Assembly: GCA_965247355.1 (NCBI GenBank)
Contig: OZ252011.1
Location: forward strand, 2,604,001-2,668,000
DNA length: 64,000 nt
Source: RHLJ01 sp965247355
GTDB lineage: Bacteria; Bacteroidota; Rhodothermia; Balneolales; Balneolaceae
Direction: 5' to 3'
Under the pieces are notes generated by a model, which worked only from the letters and a program-made list of their open reading frames with translations, was not told where the DNA came from and did no database searches. Of this stretch, positions 49,709 through 57,980 are shown one piece after another. Every line of letters begins with the position of its first letter. The first letter of the stretch is position 1. The position numbers and the translations under genes are program-made.

Positions 49709-51388
49709 ATGAAAAAATCAATCTACATAGCATTATTCCTGAGTTTTTGTGCTAGTTCAACAACCTTTGCACAGGTTCAGACTCCTAAAGAACGGGAAGC
49801 TAAAACAGCATATATCCAGGGCATGGAAGCCTTCGTAAATGAGGAATATGACCGTGCTACCGTTTTACTGCTACAGGCATACAATCAGCTAAAAGGTCAG
49901 GCCGGGTTATCTTTTGCGTTGGCAGATGTCTATTTCCAACAGGATGATCTCCCAAATGCCGCTTTATATGGTAAAGAAGCAGTTGCTTTGGAACCAGAAA
50001 ATAAATGGTATAGGTTTAAACTAGCAGAAATCTATCGGAGTGCCGGGCAGAATCAAGCTACTTTGGATGAACTTAATAAACTACTCGAGTTCTATCCCAA
50101 TGACTATGACGCTCTTTTCATGCTTGCTGATACCCAAAAGCAATACGGTCAGTTTCTTAAATCAAACCAAACATTGGAAAAACTTGGAAGACTGCTTGGT
50201 CCTGATCCCGTAGTTCTGCTACGTAGGTTTCAGAATTTTGAAGCTATTGGAGATACAGATTCAGCATTAAAACAACTTCAGGAATTAAGAAAGGTGGAGC
50301 CTGACAATCTGAATACACTCAATCTTTTAGGTGAATATTATTCCCGTTCAGGAAAAAAGAATGCTGCCAAAGTAGTTCTTAAAGACGGACTTTATAGGAA
50401 TTCCCGGGATCCTCAAACTCTTATCAATCTTTCCGGGATTTATATTGATGAACAGAAATGGGACAGTGCCGGAACACTTCTGGGTAATTTTATTTCTGAT
50501 CCTATCATTGAGGCTGATCAAAAACTGATGATCGCCCAATATATGTATACACGTCAACAGAACGAGCCAGGTAACATCCAGCTTGAAATTGAAACCTCCC
50601 GAATTCTGGATCTTTATACTGAAAGCGCTCCGGAATATGGACCAGCCTTCACGCTTGCAGGTCAGTTCTACTCTATCAATAATGAATCCGAAAAAGCACT
50701 CGAAAATCTGGAACAGGCAAATAAACTACTTCCCGAAGACGACATAGCCTGGCGGCAGCGTCTGCAATTACTCCTAAACGAACGAAGGGTTGAAGAAGCG
50801 ATCGTTGTAGGAATCCAGGCCGATAAGAACGCCCCCGAGGATGCCTTCATACAATACTTTCTGGGAAGTGCTTATTTATTGGATGGAAATAATTCAAAAG
50901 CTGCTGAATGGCTACAAAAAGCTTCAAGAGCCCCCGCAAGACGACCTTTTAAGTCTGTTATTTATGGAACGCTTGGAGATGCTCAGTCATCCCTTGAAAA
51001 CTATGAAGAATCCGACCGAGTATATGAACTCGCGATTCGTTACGATAGTGAAAATCATAATGCGATGAATAATTATGCTTACAATCTTTCCGTTCGTGGT
51101 GAGAACTTGGAGCGAGCAAAAGAACTAGCATTGAAAGCTATTGAACTGGACTCTGAAAATGCGGCTTACCTTGACACTGTTGGCTGGGTTTATTACAAGC
51201 TTGGAGATTATGACCGAGCCAGAAGGTTTATAAAAGCCTCCATCGACACTGGTGCGGCAAGTGCAGAAGTATTCGAACATCTTGGTGATGTATATGAACA
51301 ATTAGGGGATTTAAACGAAGCAAAAAAATGGTGGAAACAAGCACTGGATCAGGATAGTACAAGAACGCATCTGAATGACAAAATTTGA
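49709..51388 (+). CDS. Exported tetratricopeptide-repeat protein
   Basis: The frame opens at a TTG at 49691, but ATG at 49709 gives a clean signal peptide ('MKKSIYIALFLSFCASSTTFAQ'), so the product is taken as 559 aa. Nearly the whole mature part is TPR-like helical repeats (e.g. 'GLSFALADVYFQQDDLPNAALYGKEAV' region, 'NLLGEYYSRSGKKNAAKVVL', 'AYLDTVGWVYYKLGDYDRAR', 'EHLGDVYEQLGDLNEAKKWW'). It should be a periplasmic or outer-membrane-attached scaffold for protein complexes. It is the first gene of an envelope operon with a DUF4292 lipoprotein and an EnvC-like protein, an order seen across this phylum. Confidence 0.85.
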   Translation: MKKSIYIALFLSFCASSTTFAQVQTPKEREAKTAYIQGMEAFVNEEYDRATVLLLQAYNQLKGQAGLSFALADVYFQQDDLPNAALYGKEAVALEPENKWYRFKLAEIYRSAGQNQATLDELNKLLEFYPNDYDALFMLADTQKQYGQFLKSNQTLEKLGRLLGPDPVVLLRRFQNFEAIGDTDSALKQLQELRKVEPDNLNTLNLLGEYYSRSGKKNAAKVVLKDGLYRNSRDPQTLINLSGIYIDEQKWDSAGTLLGNFISDPIIEADQKLMIAQYMYTRQQNEPGNIQLEIETSRILDLYTESAPEYGPAFTLAGQFYSINNESEKALENLEQANKLLPEDDIAWRQRLQLLLNERRVEEAIVVGIQADKNAPEDAFIQYFLGSAYLLDGNNSKAAEWLQKASRAPARRPFKSVIYGTLGDAQSSLENYEESDRVYELAIRYDSENHNAMNNYAYNLSVRGENLERAKELALKAIELDSENAAYLDTVGWVYYKLGDYDRARRFIKASIDTGAASAEVFEHLGDVYEQLGDLNEAKKWWKQALDQDSTRTHLNDKI

Positions 51389-51392
51389 TGCC

Positions 51393-52166
51393 ATGCACTT
51401 TCTGAAACCAGTTTTATATATCACTTTGGCAGTGGTGTTTCTCTCTGCCTGTCGAACTACCCGTCCTGATATTGGCAATACCCGAATTATTCAGGTTGAA
51501 CAAGAGGCTCATGATTCTGTGCTACATTCCCTTCCTGATTATTCTGAATCTCTGTACTCCGTTTCAGGTAAAGGAAGGGCTATTGTGAGTGAACCGGGTA
51601 ACAGCGATCGCGTTACCATTGAATTTGAAACAGACTCGTTGATTAGCCTTCTAACCATAAAAAACAGAATAGGAATTGTTGGGGCTGTAATGCTCGTAGA
51701 TCAGGATTCTATTTTGATCTACAACAAGCTGGACAAAGTAGCCCAAAAAGTCTCCATTATAGACAGTCGGCTTACGAGTTTAAATGAACTAGCCTCTATT
51801 AATCTGATTGATTTGCTTAACTACAAAATCAAATCCAGTCAGGTTGCAAGTATTGAACGGCATTACGAAGGCTCGAACTTCACCACTTTCATCATTTTCA
51901 AAACAGGGGGTTATGCGCGTGTTTCTGAAAAGAAGAAGGAAATAGAATATGTAGAACAGCCACGATTTACGGGGCTCCCTTATTCAGCAATTCGATATGA
52001 AAATTATGGAGAAATAAACGGCTATATTTTGCCAAGAAAAATTACCATATTAAGTGCTGATGAGGCTTCTAAAGTAATTTTTCAGGTGAGATCTTTGGAT
52101 ATCAATCCGGGTTCGTTAAATCTGAAAATTGACCTCCCAAATGATATACCCATTGAACGAATATGA
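51393..52166 (+). CDS. DUF4292-family (LolB-like) lipoprotein
   Basis: ATG at 51375 overlaps the TPR gene. ATG at 51393 lies 4 bases after that stop and begins a clean lipoprotein signal ('MHFLKPVLYITLAVVFLSAC', lipobox L-S-A-C), so I prefer it (257 aa). The mature protein is strand-rich ('YSVSGKGRAIVSEPG', 'TIEFETDSLISLLTIKNRIG', 'VQDSILIYN'-like segments) and fits the DUF4292 family, which resembles the LolA/LolB lipid-carrier half-barrel. A role in moving lipoproteins or lipids to the outer membrane is possible but not shown. It overlaps the EnvC-like gene by four bases. Confidence 0.8.
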   Translation: MHFLKPVLYITLAVVFLSACRTTRPDIGNTRIIQVEQEAHDSVLHSLPDYSESLYSVSGKGRAIVSEPGNSDRVTIEFETDSLISLLTIKNRIGIVGAVMLVDQDSILIYNKLDKVAQKVSIIDSRLTSLNELASINLIDLLNYKIKSSQVASIERHYEGSNFTTFIIFKTGGYARVSEKKKEIEYVEQPRFTGLPYSAIRYENYGEINGYILPRKITILSADEASKVIFQVRSLDINPGSLNLKIDLPNDIPIERI

Positions 52167-53485
52167 TGAAACAGACTATTACATATTCTTTTCTATTTGC
52201 ACTTCTGATTGCCACCTTTTCAAATACGGTTTCTGGCCAAACATATGAAGAGCGTCGTAAAAAAATCCTGGATGAGCAAACCAATACTCGCGCTGAAATC
52301 AATGTACTTGATGCCCGAATCCGAACCTATGAACAACGAATTAATCAGTCTCAGAATAAGTACGAAGAGCTCTACAAACAGTATCAGGATATAAATCGAC
52401 TCATTTCTCTACAGGATAATAAGCTTGGAACCCTTGAGATCGAACAGCAACAAATTCAGGAAGAAATACAAATCACCGAAGAAGAAATCGGACTTAGAGA
52501 AAAAGATATTGAACTGTTAATCCAAAATTATAAAGACATCCTGCTTTACACATACAAAAATGGAAGAACGAGCAATTTGGAACTGGTGCTAAGTTCGGAA
52601 TCAATCAACCAAATGTTAGTCCGTTCTTTTTACTTACAGAAACTAGAGGAGCAAAAAATAAAGCAAGCCGAACAGATACGGATCAGACAACAGGAACTGG
52701 AAGGTGTTAAAGAAGATCTTCAGCAAAGTCATTTTAAGAATGAACTCGTTCTTGATGAAATCAGAGACGAAAAAGTAAAATTGGATGATCAACAAGCTGT
52801 TCAACGTCAAAATGTAGAAAAAATAAAAGCTGAAAGTGACGATCTACTTACAGAGCTAAGAAGAATCCGACAACAAAAAGAGAATCTTGAACAGAGTTTT
52901 TCATCACTCATCGCAGAAGAGGATCGACTCCGGGATGCAGAAAACGAACGGCTATCCAGGCTTGCCGAAGCACGAAAAATTGCTGATGCTGCACGAAGAG
53001 CAGATGAAGTTGCAAAATACTCTACCCCAATCAACCGATCATTTGTGTCTGATGAAACACTTTTAGCTTATGAACAAAATTTTGCAGCATCAAAAGGACA
53101 GTTAAGCTGGCCAGTAAACAGTACCACAGTATCTAAGAAATTCGGGATCACCCGAAATCCTCTATATGGAACCCGAACAGAACATCCTGGAATTAATATT
53201 GTAGCTGATGCCGCTTCTGATGTTCGTGTGGTCTCCGACGGTTATGTGTTTGCAATTCAACCTACTCCTGGTTTTGGAAACGTTGTGTTTGTTAAACATG
53301 GTTCTTATTTCACCGTGTATGGAAATTTAAGCCAAATTAATGTGCAAAATTCTACTGTATTGACAGCTGGTACGGTAATCGGTAAGTCCGGAACTGAAGC
53401 GTCTGAGTTAGGAGAAACCTTATTTTTTATGGTTCGGAAAAATAATACCGACTTAAATCCAGAAGACTGGCTTCAGACAAAGTAA
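52163..53485 (+). CDS. envC: EnvC-like murein hydrolase activator with degenerate LytM domain
   Basis: The 440-aa protein has a signal peptide (~1-25, 'NTVSGQ'), a long coiled coil (~27-290) and a C-terminal M23/LytM domain (~310-440). The metal site is mostly lost. H341 remains in 'EHPGINIV', but the paired Asp is N345. The 'Y-A-H-L' His is N388 ('YGNLS'), and the last H-x-H is T419-L-F421 ('TLFFMVR'). So it cannot be an active endopeptidase. E. coli EnvC likewise has a dead LytM domain and activates septal amidases. This protein probably does the same. It is the third gene of the TPR-DUF4292-EnvC operon. Confidence 0.92.
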   Translation: MMKQTITYSFLFALLIATFSNTVSGQTYEERRKKILDEQTNTRAEINVLDARIRTYEQRINQSQNKYEELYKQYQDINRLISLQDNKLGTLEIEQQQIQEEIQITEEEIGLREKDIELLIQNYKDILLYTYKNGRTSNLELVLSSESINQMLVRSFYLQKLEEQKIKQAEQIRIRQQELEGVKEDLQQSHFKNELVLDEIRDEKVKLDDQQAVQRQNVEKIKAESDDLLTELRRIRQQKENLEQSFSSLIAEEDRLRDAENERLSRLAEARKIADAARRADEVAKYSTPINRSFVSDETLLAYEQNFAASKGQLSWPVNSTTVSKKFGITRNPLYGTRTEHPGINIVADAASDVRVVSDGYVFAIQPTPGFGNVVFVKHGSYFTVYGNLSQINVQNSTVLTAGTVIGKSGTEASELGETLFFMVRKNNTDLNPEDWLQTK

Positions 53486-53610
53486 TCTCATTAAAATTGC
53501 CAAAACCCTACTGAATAAATATTCCCTTTGCTTTTTATTGAAGCTGGAAAATTGATATTTCAGAATTCGTTACTTTCACCGAACATTGATTAACTACAAA
53601 ACCTTTTCTT

Positions 53611-54081
53611 TTGGATAATCTACCACGCTTTGCTTTTTATTTATCAGGAGTCTTCATTGTCTCTTCTGCTTTTACTCTATTCACTTCAGAATTATTGTTT
53701 GTAATGAATGATCCGGGCTTTAAGGGCACTGCATTTTTGATTGGCTTTGGCTTAGTTTACATGAATATCGTTTTTGTAAGCAGTCGACGTTTCATGAGAA
53801 GACTCGAAGGATCTAGCCCCGCTCCTTTCATTTTTGGAACTTTAGTTGCGATCACCCCGGTTATCTGGATATTCGTTTACGAATCCGGACTGATGCAGTC
53901 GTTGCGTATTGTATTTGCTATGGTTGTTTTATTTGGATGCGGACTTGGCTCCTATTTCGGTCACAGAGCTGGTCTGAAAGCACAAATAAAATTTCAGCAA
54001 CAACTCGAAGAATATTTACGAAGTACAGGTCAGCTCCCGGATGATTTAAAACATCCTCACGATAATTTGAATAAAAACTAA
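53611..54081 (+). CDS. Small multi-pass membrane protein (unknown)
   Basis: The 156-aa protein starts with TTG at 53611 and has four hydrophobic helices (~9-31, 40-58, 71-90, 96-118) and a hydrophilic C-terminal tail with a Gln/Glu-rich helix. No family was recognised. It lies 125 bases after the EnvC gene and 5 before the M28 peptidase, and so may be co-transcribed with the latter. A role in the envelope is likely from the neighbours only. Confidence 0.7.
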   Translation: MDNLPRFAFYLSGVFIVSSAFTLFTSELLFVMNDPGFKGTAFLIGFGLVYMNIVFVSSRRFMRRLEGSSPAPFIFGTLVAITPVIWIFVYESGLMQSLRIVFAMVVLFGCGLGSYFGHRAGLKAQIKFQQQLEEYLRSTGQLPDDLKHPHDNLNKN

Positions 54082-54086
54082 CTCCT

Positions 54087-55475
54087 ATGTTCTCTATACG
54101 CTCTTTGGCTATCTCAGTGATTTTAGTGTTCCTTTTTTCAGGGCTCTCAACTGCGCAAATCACACCCGAAGAATTACACAAAATCGGGATAGCCCCTTCA
54201 CCCGATCGTATTCAGGAAGACATCCAGACGTTAGTTGATTTTGGAACACGTCATACCCTGTCTGATACAGTTTCTGACACTCGTGGTATTGGTGCAGCAC
54301 GAAGATGGATTAAAGCAGAATTTGAGCGTATTTCTGAAGATTGTGGAGGTTGTTTAGAAGTTTTTTATGTAAGCGATTATGTAACCGGTCGGCGTATTCC
54401 CGATCCTGCTAATGTTGTAAATGTGGTTGCGATACAAAGAGGTACTGCACACCCAAACCGGTTTGTAATGATGAGTGGAGACATTGACTCCAGAGTTTCA
54501 GACAATATGAATAGCACTTATGATTCCCCTGGCGCAAATGATAATGCATCTGGAATGGCCGGAGCTCTTGAAGCCGCCAGAGTATTGACCAAATACGAGT
54601 TCCCAAGCTCTATAATGTATGTTGGTCTTTCAGGAGAAGAGCAGGGACTATTCGGGGGTCAAATCCTGGCAGATTATGCCATTGAGCAAGGCTGGGAACT
54701 AAAAGCGGTTCTCAACAATGATATGATTGGGAATATCAAAGGAATAAACGGGGTAATAAATAATACTACTGCCCGTGTTTTTTCTGAAGGAACCCGAGAT
54801 GTTGAGACAGAACGTGAAGCCAGAATTCGACGATTCACTGGTGGAGAAGTTGACTCACCGTCCCGGAATATAGCTCGTTATGTGGATAAAATGGCGGATT
54901 TATATATCCCTAATCTGGATATAATGATGATTTACAGATTAGACCGCTTTGGTCGTGGAGGTCACCACCGGCCATTTAACGCAGTTGGATTTCCTGGTGT
55001 TCGGATTATGGAAACGAATGAAAATTATGTGATGCAGCATCAGGATTTAAGAACAGAGGATGGCATCAAGTACGGTGACACTATCGATGGAGTTGATTTT
55101 GATTATGCCGCCAAACTAACCGGATTAAATGCTGTTGTTTTAGCTGGAATGGCGTGGGCTCCTGCGCCTCCTTCTAATGTCCAGATTACCGGAGCGGTTC
55201 GCCCTAGTACTACTTTGAGTTGGGATGCTCTGGATAAGAGTCAGAACCCACAACTGGCAGGATATAAAATTTACTGGCGACTCACTGATTCCAATCAATG
55301 GGAAAAAAGTGTCTTTGTTCCCGCGGATGTAACAGAGCATACCCTCGAGAATGTGGTAATCGATAATTACTACTTTGGAGTAGCTTCAGTTTCAAAAGAA
55401 GGCTTCGAAAGTCCGGTTGTATTTCCTGGTCCTGCTGGAAGTTTTGATGGTCCATACAATTCAGAGGAAGAATAG
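54087..55475 (+). CDS. Exported M28-family peptidase-like protein with fibronectin-III-like end
   Basis: The 462-aa protein has a signal peptide (~1-24, 'FSGLSTAQ'), an M28 domain (~40-355) and a C-terminal Fn3-like domain (~360-450, 'PPSNVQITGAVRPSTTLSWD'). Zinc-site residues seen: D152 in 'GANDNASG', E184-E185 in 'LSGEEQGLFG', Asp in 'NNDMIGN' and His in 'YVMQHQDL'. The first ligand, normally His in G-A-H-x-D-S, is Asp (D132 in 'SGDIDSRVS'). Activity could be changed, or Asp may substitute as ligand. It follows a small membrane protein by 5 bases. Substrate unknown. Confidence 0.87.
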   Translation: MFSIRSLAISVILVFLFSGLSTAQITPEELHKIGIAPSPDRIQEDIQTLVDFGTRHTLSDTVSDTRGIGAARRWIKAEFERISEDCGGCLEVFYVSDYVTGRRIPDPANVVNVVAIQRGTAHPNRFVMMSGDIDSRVSDNMNSTYDSPGANDNASGMAGALEAARVLTKYEFPSSIMYVGLSGEEQGLFGGQILADYAIEQGWELKAVLNNDMIGNIKGINGVINNTTARVFSEGTRDVETEREARIRRFTGGEVDSPSRNIARYVDKMADLYIPNLDIMMIYRLDRFGRGGHHRPFNAVGFPGVRIMETNENYVMQHQDLRTEDGIKYGDTIDGVDFDYAAKLTGLNAVVLAGMAWAPAPPSNVQITGAVRPSTTLSWDALDKSQNPQLAGYKIYWRLTDSNQWEKSVFVPADVTEHTLENVVIDNYYFGVASVSKEGFESPVVFPGPAGSFDGPYNSEEE

Positions 55476-55524
55476 AAGTAAACTTCATTTCTTCTTATCA
55501 TGCCACTGAACAAAACAAGTATCT

Positions 55525-56517
55525 TTGGCAAATTCTCCGGATTTAGAAATTATTTCAAAACCTCAGGTTAAAGAAGGGGATTCATCCCCTCTTTTATCCG
55601 TAGTGGTTTGTGTATACAATGAAGCTGGGAATATTGAAGCTCTCATTGATAAAACCTACCAGGCTCTCGAGGGAATCGATTTTGAGTTGATCTATGTAGA
55701 TGACGGATCAACTGATGATACCGTAAAAAATATCCTGGCATATTCCCGCCCTGGAATGAAGCTCGTTGAGCTTCGCAAAAACTACGGTCAAAGTAATGCA
55801 CTTGCAGCAGGCATCGATGAAAGTCAGGGGACTTATATCGCTTTAATGGATGGAGACCTTCAAAACGATCCTATTGATATCCCTAAATTGATAGAACAAT
55901 TGATTGCTGAAGATGTTGATGTAGTAGCAGGTATCCGTGCAAACCGTAAAGACGACATGTTTTTGCGTAAAATTCCAAGCTCACTTGCCAATTTTATTAT
56001 TAGAAGAGCAACTGGAATTCACATTAAGGATGCTGGCTGTACGCTTAAAGTCTTTAAATCAGATATAGCCAAAGGCATGGGACTTTACGGTGAGCTTCAC
56101 CGCTTCATTCCTGTTCTTGCAAGTTTGGAAGGGGCTAAAATTTCTCAACGGGAAGTCACCCATCATGAAAGAAGTTGGGGAAACTCTAAATATGGAATCG
56201 GGAGAACATTTAAGGTCGTTAGTGATTTAATGCTCATGGTATTTTTCCAGAAATACCTATCAAAACCAATGCATCTTTTTGGAGCTAGTGGCTTACTTCT
56301 TTTTACTGCCGGAGCTATCATCAACATTTATCTGTTAGCCTTGAAATTAATGGGAGGAGACATCTGGGGAAAGCCTCTGCTAATTCTGGGATTAATCTTG
56401 GTGCTAGGTGGTATTCAGCTTATTACAACAGGTATTATTGCAGAAATATTGATGCGTATTTATTATGAAGGTCAGAGAAAAACACCTTACCAATTACGTA
56501 ATGTGCAAACATTTTAA
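55525..56517 (+). CDS. Membrane glycosyltransferase family 2 (GtrB/DPM1 type)
   Basis: The 330-aa protein starts with TTG. A GT-A domain (~20-240) has 'VVVCVYNEAGNIEAL', 'LIYVDDGSTDDT', 'LRKNYGQSNALAAGID' and the D-x-D-like 'ALMDGDLQNDP', with the metal and nucleotide-sugar Asp residues. Two C-terminal membrane helices (~255-315) anchor it. This layout is that of polyprenyl-phosphate sugar transferases (GtrB, DPM1, ArnC), which load a sugar onto undecaprenyl phosphate. The GtrA-type flippase two genes on supports this. The sugar may be altered by the epimerase between them. Confidence 0.92.
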   Translation: MANSPDLEIISKPQVKEGDSSPLLSVVVCVYNEAGNIEALIDKTYQALEGIDFELIYVDDGSTDDTVKNILAYSRPGMKLVELRKNYGQSNALAAGIDESQGTYIALMDGDLQNDPIDIPKLIEQLIAEDVDVVAGIRANRKDDMFLRKIPSSLANFIIRRATGIHIKDAGCTLKVFKSDIAKGMGLYGELHRFIPVLASLEGAKISQREVTHHERSWGNSKYGIGRTFKVVSDLMLMVFFQKYLSKPMHLFGASGLLLFTAGAIINIYLLALKLMGGDIWGKPLLILGLILVLGGIQLITTGIIAEILMRIYYEGQRKTPYQLRNVQTF

Positions 56518-56532
56518 TCATAGTTATTCGGT

Positions 56533-57486
56533 TTGAGAAATTACCTAATCACAGGGGCGGCAGGCTTTATTGGTTCACATCTTACAGAGGCACTTATTCA
56601 AAGGGGTGATTCGGTAACTGGTATCGATAACTTTGACCCATTCTATCCTAAAGCCAATAAACTGAAAAATATTGAGTCGTCGCTAGATCATCCAAACTTT
56701 ACATTTATTGAAACGGATATCAGGGATACTGATTCCTTGATGTTGCTTTTTGAACAAAATCGATTTGATGCTGTTATTCATCTTGCTGCCAAAGCTGGAG
56801 TTAGAAATTCCTTAAAAGCTCCTGAATCTTATTATGATGTAAATGTGATGGGTACGCTAAATCTACTAGAGGCTATGCGAAGCTCTAACCATACTAAACT
56901 TATTTTTGCATCAAGTAGCTCTGTTTATGGGAATAATACAAAAGTACCTTTCTCTGAAACAGATCCTGTTGACTTCCCAATCAGCCCTTATGCTGCATCA
57001 AAAAAATCAGCTGAATTACTATGCTACTCATATCATCATCTCTATAATTTTGATATTTATGCACTACGTTTCTTTAGTGTATATGGTCCGCGACAACGTC
57101 CTGATATGGGCATACACAAGTTTTTTGATGCATTCCTAAATAGAAATCCGATTACTATGTATGGAGATGGGAACAGTAAAAGAGACTATACATTTATTGA
57201 TGATATAATTCATGGTACTATTCAGGCAATAGATTCTTGTAAAGGTTATGAAATCATCAATCTTGGAGAGTCAAAAACTACACTACTGAAAGTAATAATT
57301 GATGAAATTAGAACTATTACCGGTAAAAATACTGAGGTTAATTCTTTACCTATGCAGCCAGGTGATGTAATTCAAACAAATGCTGATATTTCTAAGGCAA
57401 GAAAATTGTTGAATTATGATCCAAAGGTAGATATTCAGAGTGGGCTAAAAAGACATTTTGAGTATCTTGTAGATAGAAATAAATAA
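56533..57486 (+). CDS. NAD-dependent nucleotide-sugar epimerase (UDP-glucuronate 4-epimerase-like)
   Basis: The 317-aa short-chain dehydrogenase-type protein starts with TTG. It has 'YLITGAAGFIGSHLTEALI' (NAD loop), 'VIHLAAKAGVRNS', 'FASSSSVYG', the catalytic 'YAASKKSAE' (Tyr-x-x-x-Lys), and 'RFFSVYGPRQRPDMGIHKF' in parts, the last being typical of UDP-glucuronate 4-epimerases. 'FDPFYPKANK' near the N-terminus also fits that group. UDP-glucose epimerase is the alternative. It is the middle gene of a GtrB-epimerase-GtrA set. Base composition drifts to more AT here. Confidence 0.9.
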   Translation: MRNYLITGAAGFIGSHLTEALIQRGDSVTGIDNFDPFYPKANKLKNIESSLDHPNFTFIETDIRDTDSLMLLFEQNRFDAVIHLAAKAGVRNSLKAPESYYDVNVMGTLNLLEAMRSSNHTKLIFASSSSVYGNNTKVPFSETDPVDFPISPYAASKKSAELLCYSYHHLYNFDIYALRFFSVYGPRQRPDMGIHKFFDAFLNRNPITMYGDGNSKRDYTFIDDIIHGTIQAIDSCKGYEIINLGESKTTLLKVIIDEIRTITGKNTEVNSLPMQPGDVIQTNADISKARKLLNYDPKVDIQSGLKRHFEYLVDRNK

Positions 57487-57533
57487 ACTGTGAATTTTAT
57501 ACACAGTGTCTAATTCCATCATTTGTCAAATGC

Positions 57534-57980
57534 ATGAATAAATCACAGTTTAAAGATTTTCTTATTCCAAAGCTTAAATATGGGATTGCTTCTGGAATCG
57601 CCACATCGGTTGATTATTTAATCTTTTTTCTTCTGGTATTAATTTCCGACCCTGAAATTATCCCATTAATACAAGCACTTGCATATGCTTGTGGAGTTTT
57701 AGCTAATTTTTTCTTGCGAAAAACATTTGTTTTCTCATTAAATCGGGCAATATCAAAGACCTTTTCCATGTCGATGACATTCTCTCTTATTGGGATGGGA
57801 CTTAGTACACTTTCTATTTACTTACTAACCAAACTTGCTTTCTTTAGTGAGCACCTGCTACTTACAAAGCTGATAATTACTGCTACTTTTTTCATCTATA
57901 ACTTTTATGCGAACCGATTCGCTTTTGAGAATAGGGGTGTTTTTTCTTCAATGAAAGAAGAAACTGGCGAAGAAAGTTAA
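57534..57980 (+). CDS. GtrA-family membrane protein
   Basis: The 148-aa protein has four membrane helices and the GtrA pattern: 'KYGIASGIATSVDYLIFFLL' at the start, 'LAYACGVLANFFLRKTFVF' in the middle and 'YNFYANRFAFENR' at the end. GtrA proteins are thought to move undecaprenyl-phosphate-linked sugars across the inner membrane for transfer to lipopolysaccharide O-antigen or other glycans. Its partner GtrB-like enzyme is two genes upstream. Its stop overlaps the convergent phosphatase gene by four bases. Confidence 0.9.
   Translation: MNKSQFKDFLIPKLKYGIASGIATSVDYLIFFLLVLISDPEIIPLIQALAYACGVLANFFLRKTFVFSLNRAISKTFSMSMTFSLIGMGLSTLSIYLLTKLAFFSEHLLLTKLIITATFFIYNFYANRFAFENRGVFSSMKEETGEES

Noticed and set aside
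57488..57511. ACTGTG ... CACAGT hairpin between the epimerase and gtrA
   Set aside because: Six-base arms with a 9-base loop and no T-run; too weak for a terminator call inside a likely operon.
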